Below, in pieces: positions 26,984 to 35,543 of a stretch of 64,000 nucleotides of DNA (the first letter of the stretch is position 1; the number at the start of each line of letters is the position of its first letter). The position numbers and the translations under genes were made by a program. The stretch is from Terasakiispira papahanaumokuakeensis (GTDB lineage Bacteria; Pseudomonadota; Gammaproteobacteria; Pseudomonadales; Halomonadaceae), in contig NZ_MDTQ01000001.1 of the NCBI RefSeq assembly GCF_001709345.1, positions 2,679,980 through 2,743,979 on the forward strand. Reading direction: 5' to 3'. Below the pieces are notes generated by a model. It made no database searches. It was not told where the DNA came from and was given only the letters and a program-made list of their open reading frames with translations.

Positions 26984-27517
26984 GATCAGCACCCTTTTCA
27001 TATCATTTACAACATCATTTTTATACTTTTTGATAAAAAAACATAATAAAACCATGCGTTCAGACGGATAATCTGTCAAGTCTAAACGTAGCAGGCTCAC
27101 GATTAAAAAACACAAACGATCGAAAAAATCAAAAAAACAACAACGAAAAGTCACGTTTTTGAAGTGAACTCCAAAAAAACACGATTTTACATAATGTTAT
27201 CTCAAGATCATGAGACTCATCAGGTTCCGCAGTCTTTCCATGTTAGAATACAATTAAAAATCAATACTGATTTATGACCAACGATCGACTCACATCTCCA
27301 GACACGCCCCAGGTATCTTTCACGTCATCAAGTCACTCATATGACCAAGATATTGAGACGGGTTAAAAGCAATATCATTTGACTGGCATGAAAGTTCATT
27401 TAAAGGTATATCTGGAAATCCGATATTAGGGTGGATCACCGCACAAAAGCGAATAGGATGCTAAGTGCGATTAATGTCATGATCTTGCTTAACGCCAGAT
27501 ACCGGAGCCCGATAATC
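26984..27517. other. Intergenic region, glnH to MASE1 gene
   Basis: About 530 AT-rich bases between divergent genes. On the minus strand a TTGACA (27074-27079, as TGTCAA) lies about 90 bases upstream of glnH, with only weak -10 candidates at the right distance. I see no RNA gene or protein-like ORF. A GTG-started frame from 27431 joins the MASE1 gene in phase but lacks a ribosome-binding site. Confidence 0.45.
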
Positions 27518-28450
27518 ATGCAGATCCGAGCCATGAAAGGATGCGCGCTACTGGCACTGATCTATTCTCTGACCGGTATACTGCTCACGCTGCTGAGCCT
27601 TCATCCTCAAATCATTAATCTATGGTTACCCGCCGGGTTTGCACTCGCCACTTTGATTAAGTATGGGCTTAGACTACTGCCGGGGGTTTTTCTAGGTAAC
27701 CTCCTATTCAACCTATGGCTTAATCAGCATTTTGACAGTCTGGCACTCTCGTCAATTACAGGATCGATCCTGATTGCCACAGGCGCCAGCGTACAGGCTT
27801 CTGTAGCCTACTGGGGCCTCAAGCGTTTTGTGGCAGAGCCTCTGAATATTACGCGTGCGGAGCATGCATGGAAGTTTTCCATTTTTGGGGCCTTTTTGCC
27901 GTGTTTGATCAATGCCTCTATCGGCACCCTCAGTCTGCATATCACTCAGAGCATTTTTAATCTTCATGATGCCGTGATTAATTGGGCGCTTTGGTGGACA
28001 GCCGACTCATTCGGCACCATATTAGGTGCCCCGCTGGCGATGGCGGTCATTCAAAAGCCCTCCCACTACCAACGCTTGACCGTCAAACTAGGGCTGACCA
28101 TTGCCAGTGTTTTGCTGTTCAACCAGTTGTACTTTCATCAGCTATATAAACAGTTAGAAACCAGTTTCGATCAACAAATCCAGGTCTTACAAGCCCAGTT
28201 ACAGGGCATCTTCGAACGCAATCTAGCTGATCTGGCACAGCTTGAGCGCTACGTCTCACAACATGGGGATATCAGTTCCGCAGAGTTTAGTGCTGAGGCT
28301 GAACCCCTGTTAAGACGCAACCCGTCCATGCGTGCTTATTCATGGGATCCGCTGATTCCGAAATCGCAACAACATCAATTCGAAACCCAACTCAGTCATG
28401 AGTTAGGCCGTCCGGTCAAGGTGAGCCCCCCCCTCTTTGCGAGCAGATGA
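27518..28450 (+). CDS. MASE1-CHASE N-terminal part of a split c-di-GMP protein
   Basis: This frame encodes the sensor part of a membrane GGDEF/EAL protein. Residues 1 to about 200 form a MASE1 membrane domain (N-L-W-L-P-A-G-F-A-L-A motif, several hydrophobic helices). Then comes a CHASE-type extracytoplasmic domain (E-R-N-L-A-D-L-A-Q-L-E-R-Y-V). The CHASE domain breaks off: after R-P-V-K-V-S-P-P the frame hits a TGA at 28448, inside the domain. The break coincides with a run of eight C (28426-28433). With seven C the protein would continue S-L-R-A-D-E-P-L-I-P into the next frame and make one protein of about 957 residues. Start ATG 27518 has GGAG ten bases upstream; earlier in-frame starts exist. 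Confidence 0.85.
   Translation: MQIRAMKGCALLALIYSLTGILLTLLSLHPQIINLWLPAGFALATLIKYGLRLLPGVFLGNLLFNLWLNQHFDSLALSSITGSILIATGASVQASVAYWGLKRFVAEPLNITRAEHAWKFSIFGAFLPCLINASIGTLSLHITQSIFNLHDAVINWALWWTADSFGTILGAPLAMAVIQKPSHYQRLTVKLGLTIASVLLFNQLYFHQLYKQLETSFDQQIQVLQAQLQGIFERNLADLAQLERYVSQHGDISSAEFSAEAEPLLRRNPSMRAYSWDPLIPKSQQHQFETQLSHELGRPVKVSPPLFASR
28426..28433 (+). repeat. C8 homopolymer at frameshift junction
   Basis: Eight consecutive C bases, exactly where the MASE1-CHASE frame must shift to reach the GGDEF-EAL frame. Loss of one C joins the frames. Poly-C tracts of this length are classic slipped-strand sites. Confidence 0.9.
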
Positions 28451-30392
28451 ACCGCTGATACCGGTCAAATACGTCATGCCTATGAACGGCAACACACAAG
28501 CCCTAGGCTTTAATCTACTATCGACGCCGAACCGACGCGATTGGATACTGGCGGCACAAAAAAATGGACGAGTCCAAGCGACACGTATTCTGCATTTAGC
28601 CCAAGCGCCCAATAAAGCCGGAATGCTCGTATTACAACCGGTATATCGCTCTTCAGTCGAGCAAGGCTTGATGGAAAACCAACGTCAATTAATTGGTTTT
28701 CTGGTAGGGGTGTTTACTGTGGACCAAATGATTCATACCGCTCTGAATTACAGCGGTTTGGACCATATTGATCTTCAGCTATTTGAAAACCACGCCATAA
28801 CCCCAACCTATCGCATCATGTCTGAAGACAATATCGGTCCTCAGAGGCAAGCATTCAACGAGACCTTTCATGTCAGCTTAGCAGGTCAGCAGTGGCAATT
28901 ATTAGCCATCGCCAGTCAACGCTACATATTGCAACGCCTATCACCGCAGCATTTACCGATGCAGTTGCTTCTGATGATCGCAGCAAGCCTGGCCGCGTTC
29001 ATGATGATGATGCAACAGAGCCGAGAAACCTATCTCAGCAGTGAAGTGGCACATAAAACAAGAGACCTGGACCATCTCGCCCGTCACGACCCGCTCACAG
29101 GCTTACCAAATCGCCGAGCGATGAAAGAAGCGATTCAGAACCTGGCGACCCAAACCACACAAGAACATGCAGCCCTGCTGTTCATCGACTTGGATCGCTT
29201 TAAGCTGATTAATGACACCTTAGGTCACCAAACAGGTGATCAATTATTGATTTACCTGGGCCAGCGGCTACAGCAACAACTGACCTCTGATCAATATTTA
29301 TTTCGCATGGGCGGCGATGAATTTCTGATCTTGTCACCTTACCAGAATGAATCCAATCTTCAGCAATTGGCTAAGCACTTACTGGCCGTCTGTAGTCAGT
29401 CTGTAGATTTGGCCAATGGTCCACGCCTCCAAGTCACCGCCAGTATTGGTATCAGCCAATACCCCAGAGACGGGAAAGATTTAGACACCTTGATCAAACA
29501 TGCGGATACCGCCATGTACCAGGCCAAGGAGCAGGGCAAGAACCAGTTTTTCTGCTATACACCTGCCCTCACCGATGCGACCCGCGAGCACTTCGAACTA
29601 GAGCAATCATTGCGTCAAGCGATCAGCCAACATCAGCTGACTGTTTATTATCAGCCACAGTACACACTCAATGATGCGACCCCTTGCGGCTTAGAAGCGT
29701 TAGTACGCTGGCAACACCCACAAAAAGGGATGATTTCACCGGGCACCTTTATTCCCATCGCAGAGGAAACGCAGTTGATCATTCCACTGGGCTGGGAAGT
29801 GCTTCATCAAGTCTGCCGGCAATTACGCCGCTGGCAACATGAAGGCCTCCATATCAAACGCGTCGCGGTCAATTTATCGCCCGTGCAGTTAATGCAAGCC
29901 GACTTTTTCAGCCAGCTATCCCGCATGATTGATAATTACGGCATTCAACCGCAGCAGTTAGAACTCGAGATCACCGAGAGCACGCTGCAAAATGATCCTG
30001 ACTATGTGATGGAACTCTTACAGCGATTACGTCATCGTGGGCATTTGTTGTCATTAGACGATTTTGGTACCGGCTACTCCTCTTTCCGTCGCCTCAAAAA
30101 AATGCCTATTCACCGCTTAAAGATTGATCAAGGCTTTGTACGCGACATTGGTAGCGATCAAACCGATGAAGCGATCATTCATGCCATGATCGCTTTAGGC
30201 CATAGTCTCAATATGTCGGTATTGGCGGAAGGGGTTGAAACTGAAGAACAACTTAATTTTCTTTATCACGCGGGGTGTGATGAGATCCAAGGCTTCCTGA
30301 CAGGCCACCCAACAGCCGCAGAACAGGTGACCTGGAAGCCCATCAAAAGTGATCTAAGAAATCGTCTACTGCTAGAACTGAATGATGTGTAA
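28437..30392 (+). CDS. GGDEF-EAL C-terminal part of the split c-di-GMP protein
   Basis: The second frame, open from a TTG at 28437, begins with the rest of the CHASE domain (V-K-Y-V-M-P, A-L-G-F-N-L-L-S-T-P-N-R-R, L-V-L-Q-P-V-Y), a transmembrane segment near residue 185, then a GGDEF domain with an intact M-G-G-D-E-F-L site (diguanylate cyclase) and an EAL domain with E-A-L-V-R-W, N-L-S, E-I-T-E-S, D-D-F-G-T-G-Y-S-S and E-G-V-E-T (phosphodiesterase). Both catalytic domains look active. Alone it lacks a normal start (TTG without ribosome-binding site), so it is probably made only when the C8 tract is read as C7, by slippage in DNA, RNA or on the ribosome, or because the run is a sequence error. 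Confidence 0.88.
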   Translation: MRADEPLIPVKYVMPMNGNTQALGFNLLSTPNRRDWILAAQKNGRVQATRILHLAQAPNKAGMLVLQPVYRSSVEQGLMENQRQLIGFLVGVFTVDQMIHTALNYSGLDHIDLQLFENHAITPTYRIMSEDNIGPQRQAFNETFHVSLAGQQWQLLAIASQRYILQRLSPQHLPMQLLLMIAASLAAFMMMMQQSRETYLSSEVAHKTRDLDHLARHDPLTGLPNRRAMKEAIQNLATQTTQEHAALLFIDLDRFKLINDTLGHQTGDQLLIYLGQRLQQQLTSDQYLFRMGGDEFLILSPYQNESNLQQLAKHLLAVCSQSVDLANGPRLQVTASIGISQYPRDGKDLDTLIKHADTAMYQAKEQGKNQFFCYTPALTDATREHFELEQSLRQAISQHQLTVYYQPQYTLNDATPCGLEALVRWQHPQKGMISPGTFIPIAEETQLIIPLGWEVLHQVCRQLRRWQHEGLHIKRVAVNLSPVQLMQADFFSQLSRMIDNYGIQPQQLELEITESTLQNDPDYVMELLQRLRHRGHLLSLDDFGTGYSSFRRLKKMPIHRLKIDQGFVRDIGSDQTDEAIIHAMIALGHSLNMSVLAEGVETEEQLNFLYHAGCDEIQGFLTGHPTAAEQVTWKPIKSDLRNRLLLELNDV

Positions 30393-30422
30393 GCTAAAGC
30401 GAATCAAGCCCTTGGAGCGTCA

Positions 30423-31430
30423 TTAAGCGGTGCGCTGCCAAATACCTACCCCTTCAAACCGGGCACGGTCATGAGGGCGTTCAAGCTCAAGCAAAGGCCC
30501 TTTAGGGACAATCCCCGTCGGATTGATCATGTCATGACTGGCATAGTAGTGAGATTTAATATGGTGAAAATTCACTGTTTGAGCAACCCCCGGCCACTGG
30601 TACAGTTCTCTTAAGTAATTGGAAAGATGGGGGTAATCTTCAATACGGCGCTGATTACATTTGAAGTGACCGACATAGACAGCATCAAACCGCACTAAGG
30701 TCGTAAACAAGCGCCAATCAGCTTCAGTCAGGTAGGGGCCGACAAGATAACGTTGCTGCCCTAAACGATTTTCCAGCTTATCCAAAGCTTCAAACAACGC
30801 ATCAAATGCTTCTTCATAAGCAGCCTGTGTCGTCGCGAACCCAGCTTTATAGACGCCATTATTGACTTGGTGATAGACCTGCTCATTGATGCGATCAATG
30901 TCTTCGCGTAATGGCTGGGGATATAGATCCAATGTATTGCCCGTCAGGCCATCAAAGGCCTGATTCAAAATCCGCATAATATCAGCAGATTCATTATTCA
31001 CGATGCGCTGCTCGCGCTTATCCCATAGAACGGGTACCGTGACTCGACCGGTATAGTGGGCATCCGTCATGGTGTACAGCTGATGGTGATAATCCGCATG
31101 ATTAACGGGATCGCCTGTCGACCCCGTTGAGGGATCATAGGTCCAGCCGTTCTCTTTCATCAACCAACTGACAACAGAAACGTCAAGCAGCTGATCAAGC
31201 CCTTTGAGTGCGCGCATGATCAAGGTGCGGTGCGCCCAAGGACACGCTAAAGAAACATAGAGGTGATAACGTTTAGCCTCAGCGGGATGTGCCGGTTGAC
31301 CTTCAGGACCTGTTTGGCCCTCAGAAGTTAACCAATCACGTAACTGAGCACTTTCTCGAACGAAACGGCCTCCGTTGTTTTCAGTGTCGTACCATTGATC
31401 GACCCATTGTCCATCGACTAAACGCCCCAT
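30423..31430 (-). CDS. yqjG: Glutathionyl-hydroquinone reductase
   Basis: A 335-residue Xi-class glutathione transferase. The thioredoxin-like N-terminal half carries the catalytic cysteine in S-L-A-C-P-W-A-H-R-T, and W-x-M-x-x-N-G-W-T-Y and V-P-V-L-W-D-K follow; the helical C-terminal half has the K-A-G-F-A-T-T-Q-x-A-Y region typical of YqjG. It reduces glutathionyl-hydroquinones, protecting against quinone adducts. The gene is isolated and convergent with the GGDEF-EAL gene. Confidence 0.92.
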   Translation of the reverse strand: MGRLVDGQWVDQWYDTENNGGRFVRESAQLRDWLTSEGQTGPEGQPAHPAEAKRYHLYVSLACPWAHRTLIMRALKGLDQLLDVSVVSWLMKENGWTYDPSTGSTGDPVNHADYHHQLYTMTDAHYTGRVTVPVLWDKREQRIVNNESADIMRILNQAFDGLTGNTLDLYPQPLREDIDRINEQVYHQVNNGVYKAGFATTQAAYEEAFDALFEALDKLENRLGQQRYLVGPYLTEADWRLFTTLVRFDAVYVGHFKCNQRRIEDYPHLSNYLRELYQWPGVAQTVNFHHIKSHYYASHDMINPTGIVPKGPLLELERPHDRARFEGVGIWQRTA

Positions 31431-31752
31431 GATTCACCTCATTGCTTTTGGATGACCTGACCACCTTAATCTGTACTTCTGTCGTTTTCATTCAACAATT
31501 TTTGGCCTTTTCATCCTAAAAAATCGAATTATTAACGTTTAATCATGAACGTTTAAAAGCACGATACAAAATAATCATCCATCTAATGAAAAAGAGCGCC
31601 ACAAGGGCGCTCTTTCAATCGGTTCCCGAAGACAGTGAGTCGTCATCAACAGGCAACTCGCAACTTGAAGCAATAGCACAGATTTCAGCATCGCTCATTC
31701 AGCCTGAACAACTCACTGATCCCAGCCAGCACATGATAAGTGAGTCGACCCA
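31431..31752. other. Intergenic region, yqjG to ilvE
   Basis: About 320 bases. It contains the ilvE terminator (31591-31615) and, next to ilvE, one arm of a 19-bp tandem duplication (31732-31769). The AT-rich part near 31450-31590 should hold the yqjG promoter. No gene seen. Confidence 0.55.
31591..31615 (-). terminator. Intrinsic terminator of ilvE
   Basis: Perfect stem AAAGAGCGCC / GGCGCTCTTT with a 5-base loop. On the minus strand it ends in five T, on the plus strand in three, so it mainly serves ilvE. Confidence 0.88.
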
Positions 31753-31769
31753 TTATAAATGAGTTAACC
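31732..31769. repeat. Diverged 19-bp tandem repeat at the ilvE stop codon
   Basis: Two contiguous 19-bp units, 31732-31750 and 31751-31769, identical at 15 of 19 positions (both begin CAT, share ATAA, TGAGT and end ACC). The second contains the ilvE stop codon (minus strand TAA, 31753-31755). Confidence 0.65.
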
Positions 31770-32748
31770 AACCATAACGGTCTTCGGCATGCCCCCACTG
31801 AATATCATTCAGTGCTTTTCGCAACGCTTGGGCTTTAGGCCCAGGCTCACCACTGCCGACTCGATGCTCCTGCCCTTGATGAATAAGGGTTCCCACTGGA
31901 GCCAGCACCGCGGCAGTACCGGATAATGCGGCTTCACAGTCATCATGGGCGGCACGTTCAAGTAACTCCGTCACCGTAAAATCACGTTCAGTGACCGTCA
32001 TGCCCAAATCTTTAGCCAGTGTCAACAAAGAGTCGCGGGTCACACCATGCAGGAAGCTGCTATTGAGCGGCTTGGTAATCACTTCATTACCATCAATCAA
32101 TAAGAAATTCGCTGCACCCGTTTCTTGCACATCACCGTTAGGGCAAAACAACACTTGGTCAGCCTGATAATGTGCTTTAGCTTCTAATGTAGGCTGCATT
32201 GCGCTGGCATAGTTACCCCCGCTTTTCACCATCCCCATGTGTGGTGCACAACGCATCCCTTCTTCTTCAATTAACAGACGTAACGCACTGGCACCAGAGG
32301 CAAAGTAGTCCCCTACAGGTGACAGCAGTACATAGAGTAATGAAGTTGCAGAAGGAGCAGCCGCTTTACCGACTGCGGGTTCAGTACCAATGTGGGTCGG
32401 GCGAATATACATCGCACCCGGTGCTTCCGGGACCTCGTCAGCAAATGCGCGCACAGTCTCAACAATCATGTCTGACAGCATGGCTTCATCGAAAGCCGGC
32501 AGTGAGAGTAATCGACTACTCTGCGCCATACGGGCTACGTTGCGATCCATCCGGAAAATTTTCACGCGACCATCATCATGACGAAAGGCTTTCAAGCCTT
32601 CAAAGCACGTGCTGGAGTAATGCAGCACATGTGCTGCGGGGTGAAGTGTCAGTTGATCCGACGCCACCAGAGAGGGTTGGCTCCACTCACTCCCATTAAA
32701 CTCAGAACACGACATTTTCGGCATAAAAACCGTGCCAAAAGCAGCCAT
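31753..32748 (-). CDS. ilvE: Branched-chain amino acid aminotransferase
   Basis: About 331 residues, a fold-type IV PLP aminotransferase of the larger BCAT type (as in Bacillus YwaA or eukaryotic BCAT), not the shorter E. coli IlvE. Motifs: H-Y-S-S-T-C-F-E-G-L-K-A-F near the N terminus, R-M-D-R-N, R-P-T-H-I-G-T-E, the PLP lysine region V-K-S-G-G-N-Y-A-S, and Q-E-T-G-A-A-N-F-L. It interconverts leucine, isoleucine and valine with their 2-oxo acids. I start at ATG 32748 with AAGGA seven bases upstream. No ilv operon partner adjoins it. It ends with a diverged 19-bp tandem duplication and a strong terminator. Confidence 0.92.
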   Translation of the reverse strand: MAAFGTVFMPKMSCSEFNGSEWSQPSLVASDQLTLHPAAHVLHYSSTCFEGLKAFRHDDGRVKIFRMDRNVARMAQSSRLLSLPAFDEAMLSDMIVETVRAFADEVPEAPGAMYIRPTHIGTEPAVGKAAAPSATSLLYVLLSPVGDYFASGASALRLLIEEEGMRCAPHMGMVKSGGNYASAMQPTLEAKAHYQADQVLFCPNGDVQETGAANFLLIDGNEVITKPLNSSFLHGVTRDSLLTLAKDLGMTVTERDFTVTELLERAAHDDCEAALSGTAAVLAPVGTLIHQGQEHRVGSGEPGPKAQALRKALNDIQWGHAEDRYGWLTHL

Positions 32749-32979
32749 ATCAACATCCTTTACAATCAAATTCAGAAAAACAATCAGCTTCTTTTCAAGC
32801 CTGCGCGAATGCCTATCTCAATAGCGCTAACCGTCAAAGAATACGCCTGACTGCGTTATTAGGCCGATCTCGAATGACATCACATTGTGGCCATCAGGTC
32901 ATATCGGATCACGATACAATGCATAAGACACTGCGCAAGATAGACAGTATCAAGCAAGATCAATGTGCTGCCCGGGGCG

Positions 32980-33708
32980 TCAGCCAATCCATATATTGCC
33001 CAGCAAACCTAACAAAAAACCCAGGACCGCCCCTAACGGAGGGGCCCAGTGCCGTTTGAGAGGCACTTGAGGCGCAATATCTTGAAAAATAAGATACAGA
33101 ATACCGCCACTAGCCAACAGCATAATACTGCTCAGTACAGCAGGCATAGAGGTCAGCCATAAAAAACCTATCCAGGCCGCTAATGGCCCTAACAGAGCCA
33201 ATGCGGTAAACACGGCAAGCACACGGTACACAGGACGGGCCTGATGGGCCTGCAACTCTCGAAAAGCATTAAAGCTCTCGGGAAGGTTTTGTAACGCCAT
33301 CAATAAAGCCAGCAACAAGGCAGGCCCTTGTCCCTGAGTCAGCAAGGCCCCCAATGCAGCCGCTTCAGGAATAAAATCCAACAGCATGGCTAAAAGTTGT
33401 GACCAAGTGCCGCCAGATGAACTTAGCATGCGATCTAATAGCATAAAAGCAATACTGCCGAAAGTCATGCTAAGTGCGACCTGTACCATCGATAAATTCG
33501 GCACACTTTCTGGCACCAGAACCAAAGCCACTGCAGCCAATAAAACGCCCGCCCCAAAAGCGATCACACTATGACGGAATTCAGCTTCCAGCCACTGAGG
33601 ACGCCAATGCTCAAAAGCCGCGAGTGCACCTCCTAAAGGGATCGTAAGGCCTGCCAACCCCCCCAGTAATAAAGCTTGTCCCAATCCATCGGGCATACTC
33701 ATATTCAT
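32980..33708 (-). CDS. ZIP family metal transporter
   Basis: A 242-residue inner-membrane protein with about eight hydrophobic segments. The metal-site helices are visible: D-F-I-P-E-A-A-A-L-G (TM4) and Q-N-L-P-E-S-F-N-A (TM5), the paired motifs of ZIP transporters, although the usual histidines are replaced. Likely imports a divalent metal such as zinc; the missing histidines leave the substrate open. Transcribed with the YchJ-type gene, 9 bases downstream of it. Confidence 0.82.
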   Translation of the reverse strand: MNMSMPDGLGQALLLGGLAGLTIPLGGALAAFEHWRPQWLEAEFRHSVIAFGAGVLLAAVALVLVPESVPNLSMVQVALSMTFGSIAFMLLDRMLSSSGGTWSQLLAMLLDFIPEAAALGALLTQGQGPALLLALLMALQNLPESFNAFRELQAHQARPVYRVLAVFTALALLGPLAAWIGFLWLTSMPAVLSSIMLLASGGILYLIFQDIAPQVPLKRHWAPPLGAVLGFLLGLLGNIWIG

Positions 33709-33717
33709 AAAGCGCCT

Positions 33718-34209
33718 TTACCCTCCGGCACCGCAACATTTCTTATACTTACGACCGCTACCACACAAACAAGGATCATTGCGACCGATATTGGCCTTGG
33801 GTTCGGCACACTCCTGGCCTGCAAAAAAATACCAACGTCCGTCTTGTTGTATAAAGGTCGAGTCCTCCGTGTGCGCATGCACACCATCATCTAGCTTAAA
33901 ACGCGCCGTAAACACAACGCGTCCGCGCTCCCCCGTTTGCTCACTAAGATGCACTTTAAGACTCAACCACTGTGATTGACGGGCCCACTCACCCAGTTGC
34001 TCAAAATCATAAGCAGCACGCCGCTGCTCTGCCGTGGTGTCTCTTAAATAATCAATATCAGCATTCACATAGGCGACATAGCGTGAACGCATTAACGCCT
34101 CTGGGCTACCGGCAAACGCCTGTCGAGCCAGTAATGGGGCGCAGCAATCTTCGTAAGTTAAGCCGGACTGGCAGGGGCATTGCATATGTGCAGTCATGAA
34201 AGCAGTCAC
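33718..34209 (-). CDS. ychJ: YchJ family SEC-C domain protein
   Basis: A 163-residue UPF0225 protein. Cysteine clusters at both ends: [13 protein letters not shown] at the N terminus and the SEC-C motif [15 protein letters not shown] at the C terminus, enclosing an NTF2-like core with [13 protein letters not shown] motifs bind zinc. Function unknown. The start may be Met9 (M-Q-C-P-C), giving 155 residues. Next to the ZIP transporter, which could share its zinc link, but that is speculation. Confidence 0.88.
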   Translation of the reverse strand: MTAFMTAHMQCPCQSGLTYEDCCAPLLARQAFAGSPEALMRSRYVAYVNADIDYLRDTTAEQRRAAYDFEQLGEWARQSQWLSLKVHLSEQTGERGRVVFTARFKLDDGVHAHTEDSTFIQQDGRWYFFAGQECAEPKANIGRNDPCLCGSGRKYKKCCGAGG

Positions 34210-34302
34210 TCCTCAACAGTGAATCAATAGTGGGCTCACCATAAACTCATCATCAAATTTCAAGTTAAAAAGCTCGGCGAGAGATCAAAACACGCGATTA
34301 AT

Positions 34303-35232
34303 TCAACTGAGTTCTGGATGATCAAGATCCGGTTGATGGTCAGCGTCGTAAACTTGAGAGGCTAAACGCAATTGATCCGCTAGAAACTGAGTTGCAGCAC
34401 CTTCCCGATCTTGGTCCGCATGAATCAGCTGAACGACTGTATGGCGAGTCCCTCCAGCGGTCAGTGGCACCTGCTTCAATTGTCCTGAGGTCAACGCAGT
34501 AGTCACTAAATGCTCCGGCACCCAAGCAAAGCCCAACCCGCGTATCAACATCCCCACGGAAGTCGATAAATGACCCACGGTCCAGCGTTGTTCGGCTTTG
34601 AGCCAGCCCGCATCAAGTGTCGAGCTCCGTGCAGAATCTCTGACCACTAATTGTCGGTGGTGTCGTAAATCGCGTAAAGAAAGCGGACGCTCAGATTGAT
34701 GTAGCGGATGGTCTGGATGCGCCACACAAATAAACCGAGTCGATAACAGTGGATCGCCTAAAAAGCCCTGCACCGAACTGGCAGTGATCAATAAATCCAC
34801 GACACCCTCGTACAGCAGCTCTGCACCGCCGGACAGTACAGGCTCATGCAATTGAACTCGAACTTGTGGGTAAGCTGCAGAGAAATGGGCCAGGGCAGAA
34901 GCCAAAGCGGCCTGAGGGAAAATTTGATCCACCGCCAAGCGGACTTGGGCTTCAGTCCCTTCAGCCAGATATGCCGCAACATCTTCAATGGCTTGAGCTT
35001 CTTCTAATAACTGACCGGCACGACGTAACAGTGCCTCCCCGGCCAGTGTTAAAAAAGCTCGACGACCTCGGACTTCCAGTATTTGAACCCCTAAGGCATC
35101 CTGAAGCTTATGCACGGCATGATTAATGGTTGAAGCACTTTTATGAATGGCTTCCCCGGCTTGCGCAAAGCCACCATGATCGACGACAGCTTTTAACATG
35201 CGCCATTGTTCTAAAGTGACTTTATGCATCAT
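34303..35232 (-). CDS. LysR family transcriptional regulator
   Basis: A 309-residue LysR-type regulator. N-terminal winged helix: W-R-M-L-K-A-V-V-D-H-G-G-F-A-Q-A-G-E-A-I-H-K-S-A-S-T-I, with the following H-A-V-H-K-L-Q-D-A-L-G-V linker helix; then a periplasmic-binding-protein-like effector domain. Divergent from the pirin gene (311 bases apart) with an inverted repeat TCGAATGAA...TTCATTCGA between them, so it probably controls pirin and itself. The effector is unknown. Confidence 0.9.
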   Translation of the reverse strand: MMHKVTLEQWRMLKAVVDHGGFAQAGEAIHKSASTINHAVHKLQDALGVQILEVRGRRAFLTLAGEALLRRAGQLLEEAQAIEDVAAYLAEGTEAQVRLAVDQIFPQAALASALAHFSAAYPQVRVQLHEPVLSGGAELLYEGVVDLLITASSVQGFLGDPLLSTRFICVAHPDHPLHQSERPLSLRDLRHHRQLVVRDSARSSTLDAGWLKAEQRWTVGHLSTSVGMLIRGLGFAWVPEHLVTTALTSGQLKQVPLTAGGTRHTVVQLIHADQDREGAATQFLADQLRLASQVYDADHQPDLDHPELS

Positions 35233-35543
35233 AAGCCCCCTCGTTAGGGTCAGGTTAAATCACTCATCTATCCACAATAATCGAATGAACATAGCGATAT
35301 TTTGCAATATTCATTCGAATTATACGATCTAAAATGACGGCATATCGTATAACGATGACGGCCCCTGAAAACGATGAGCGATTCACGACCGCAACACTCA
35401 GACGGGGAGATTAGCGATCAAGATACTGAAGACTGGTTTTCATCAAGACAATAGACTTTCAAGGCGTCAGGTTTTCAGCAACGGTCAATAAAACTCTCAA
35501 TAAACTGCCAATAAAAAAGTGCTCAATACACGAGGAGGCTTTT
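35233..35543. other. LysR-pirin divergent intergenic region
   Basis: About 310 bases. Besides the inverted repeat at 35281-35318 it holds smaller dyads: ATATT-TTGC-AATAT (35297-35310, inside the large one) and ATCGT-ATA-ACGAT (35344-35356). AGGAGG (35533-35538) with a 5-base spacer precedes the pirin ATG. No gene seen. Confidence 0.6.
35281..35318. promoter_or_regulatory. LysR-box candidate, 9-bp inverted repeat
   Basis: TCGAATGAA at 35281-35289 and its perfect complement TTCATTCGA at 35310-35318, 20 bases apart, 49 bases upstream of the LysR gene start. Position and symmetry fit an autoregulatory LysR site. Confidence 0.6.

Noticed and set aside
27431-27517. N-terminal extension of the MASE1 gene from a GTG
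   Set aside because: In frame but without a ribosome-binding site and lying before the first membrane helix; ATG 27518 is better supported.
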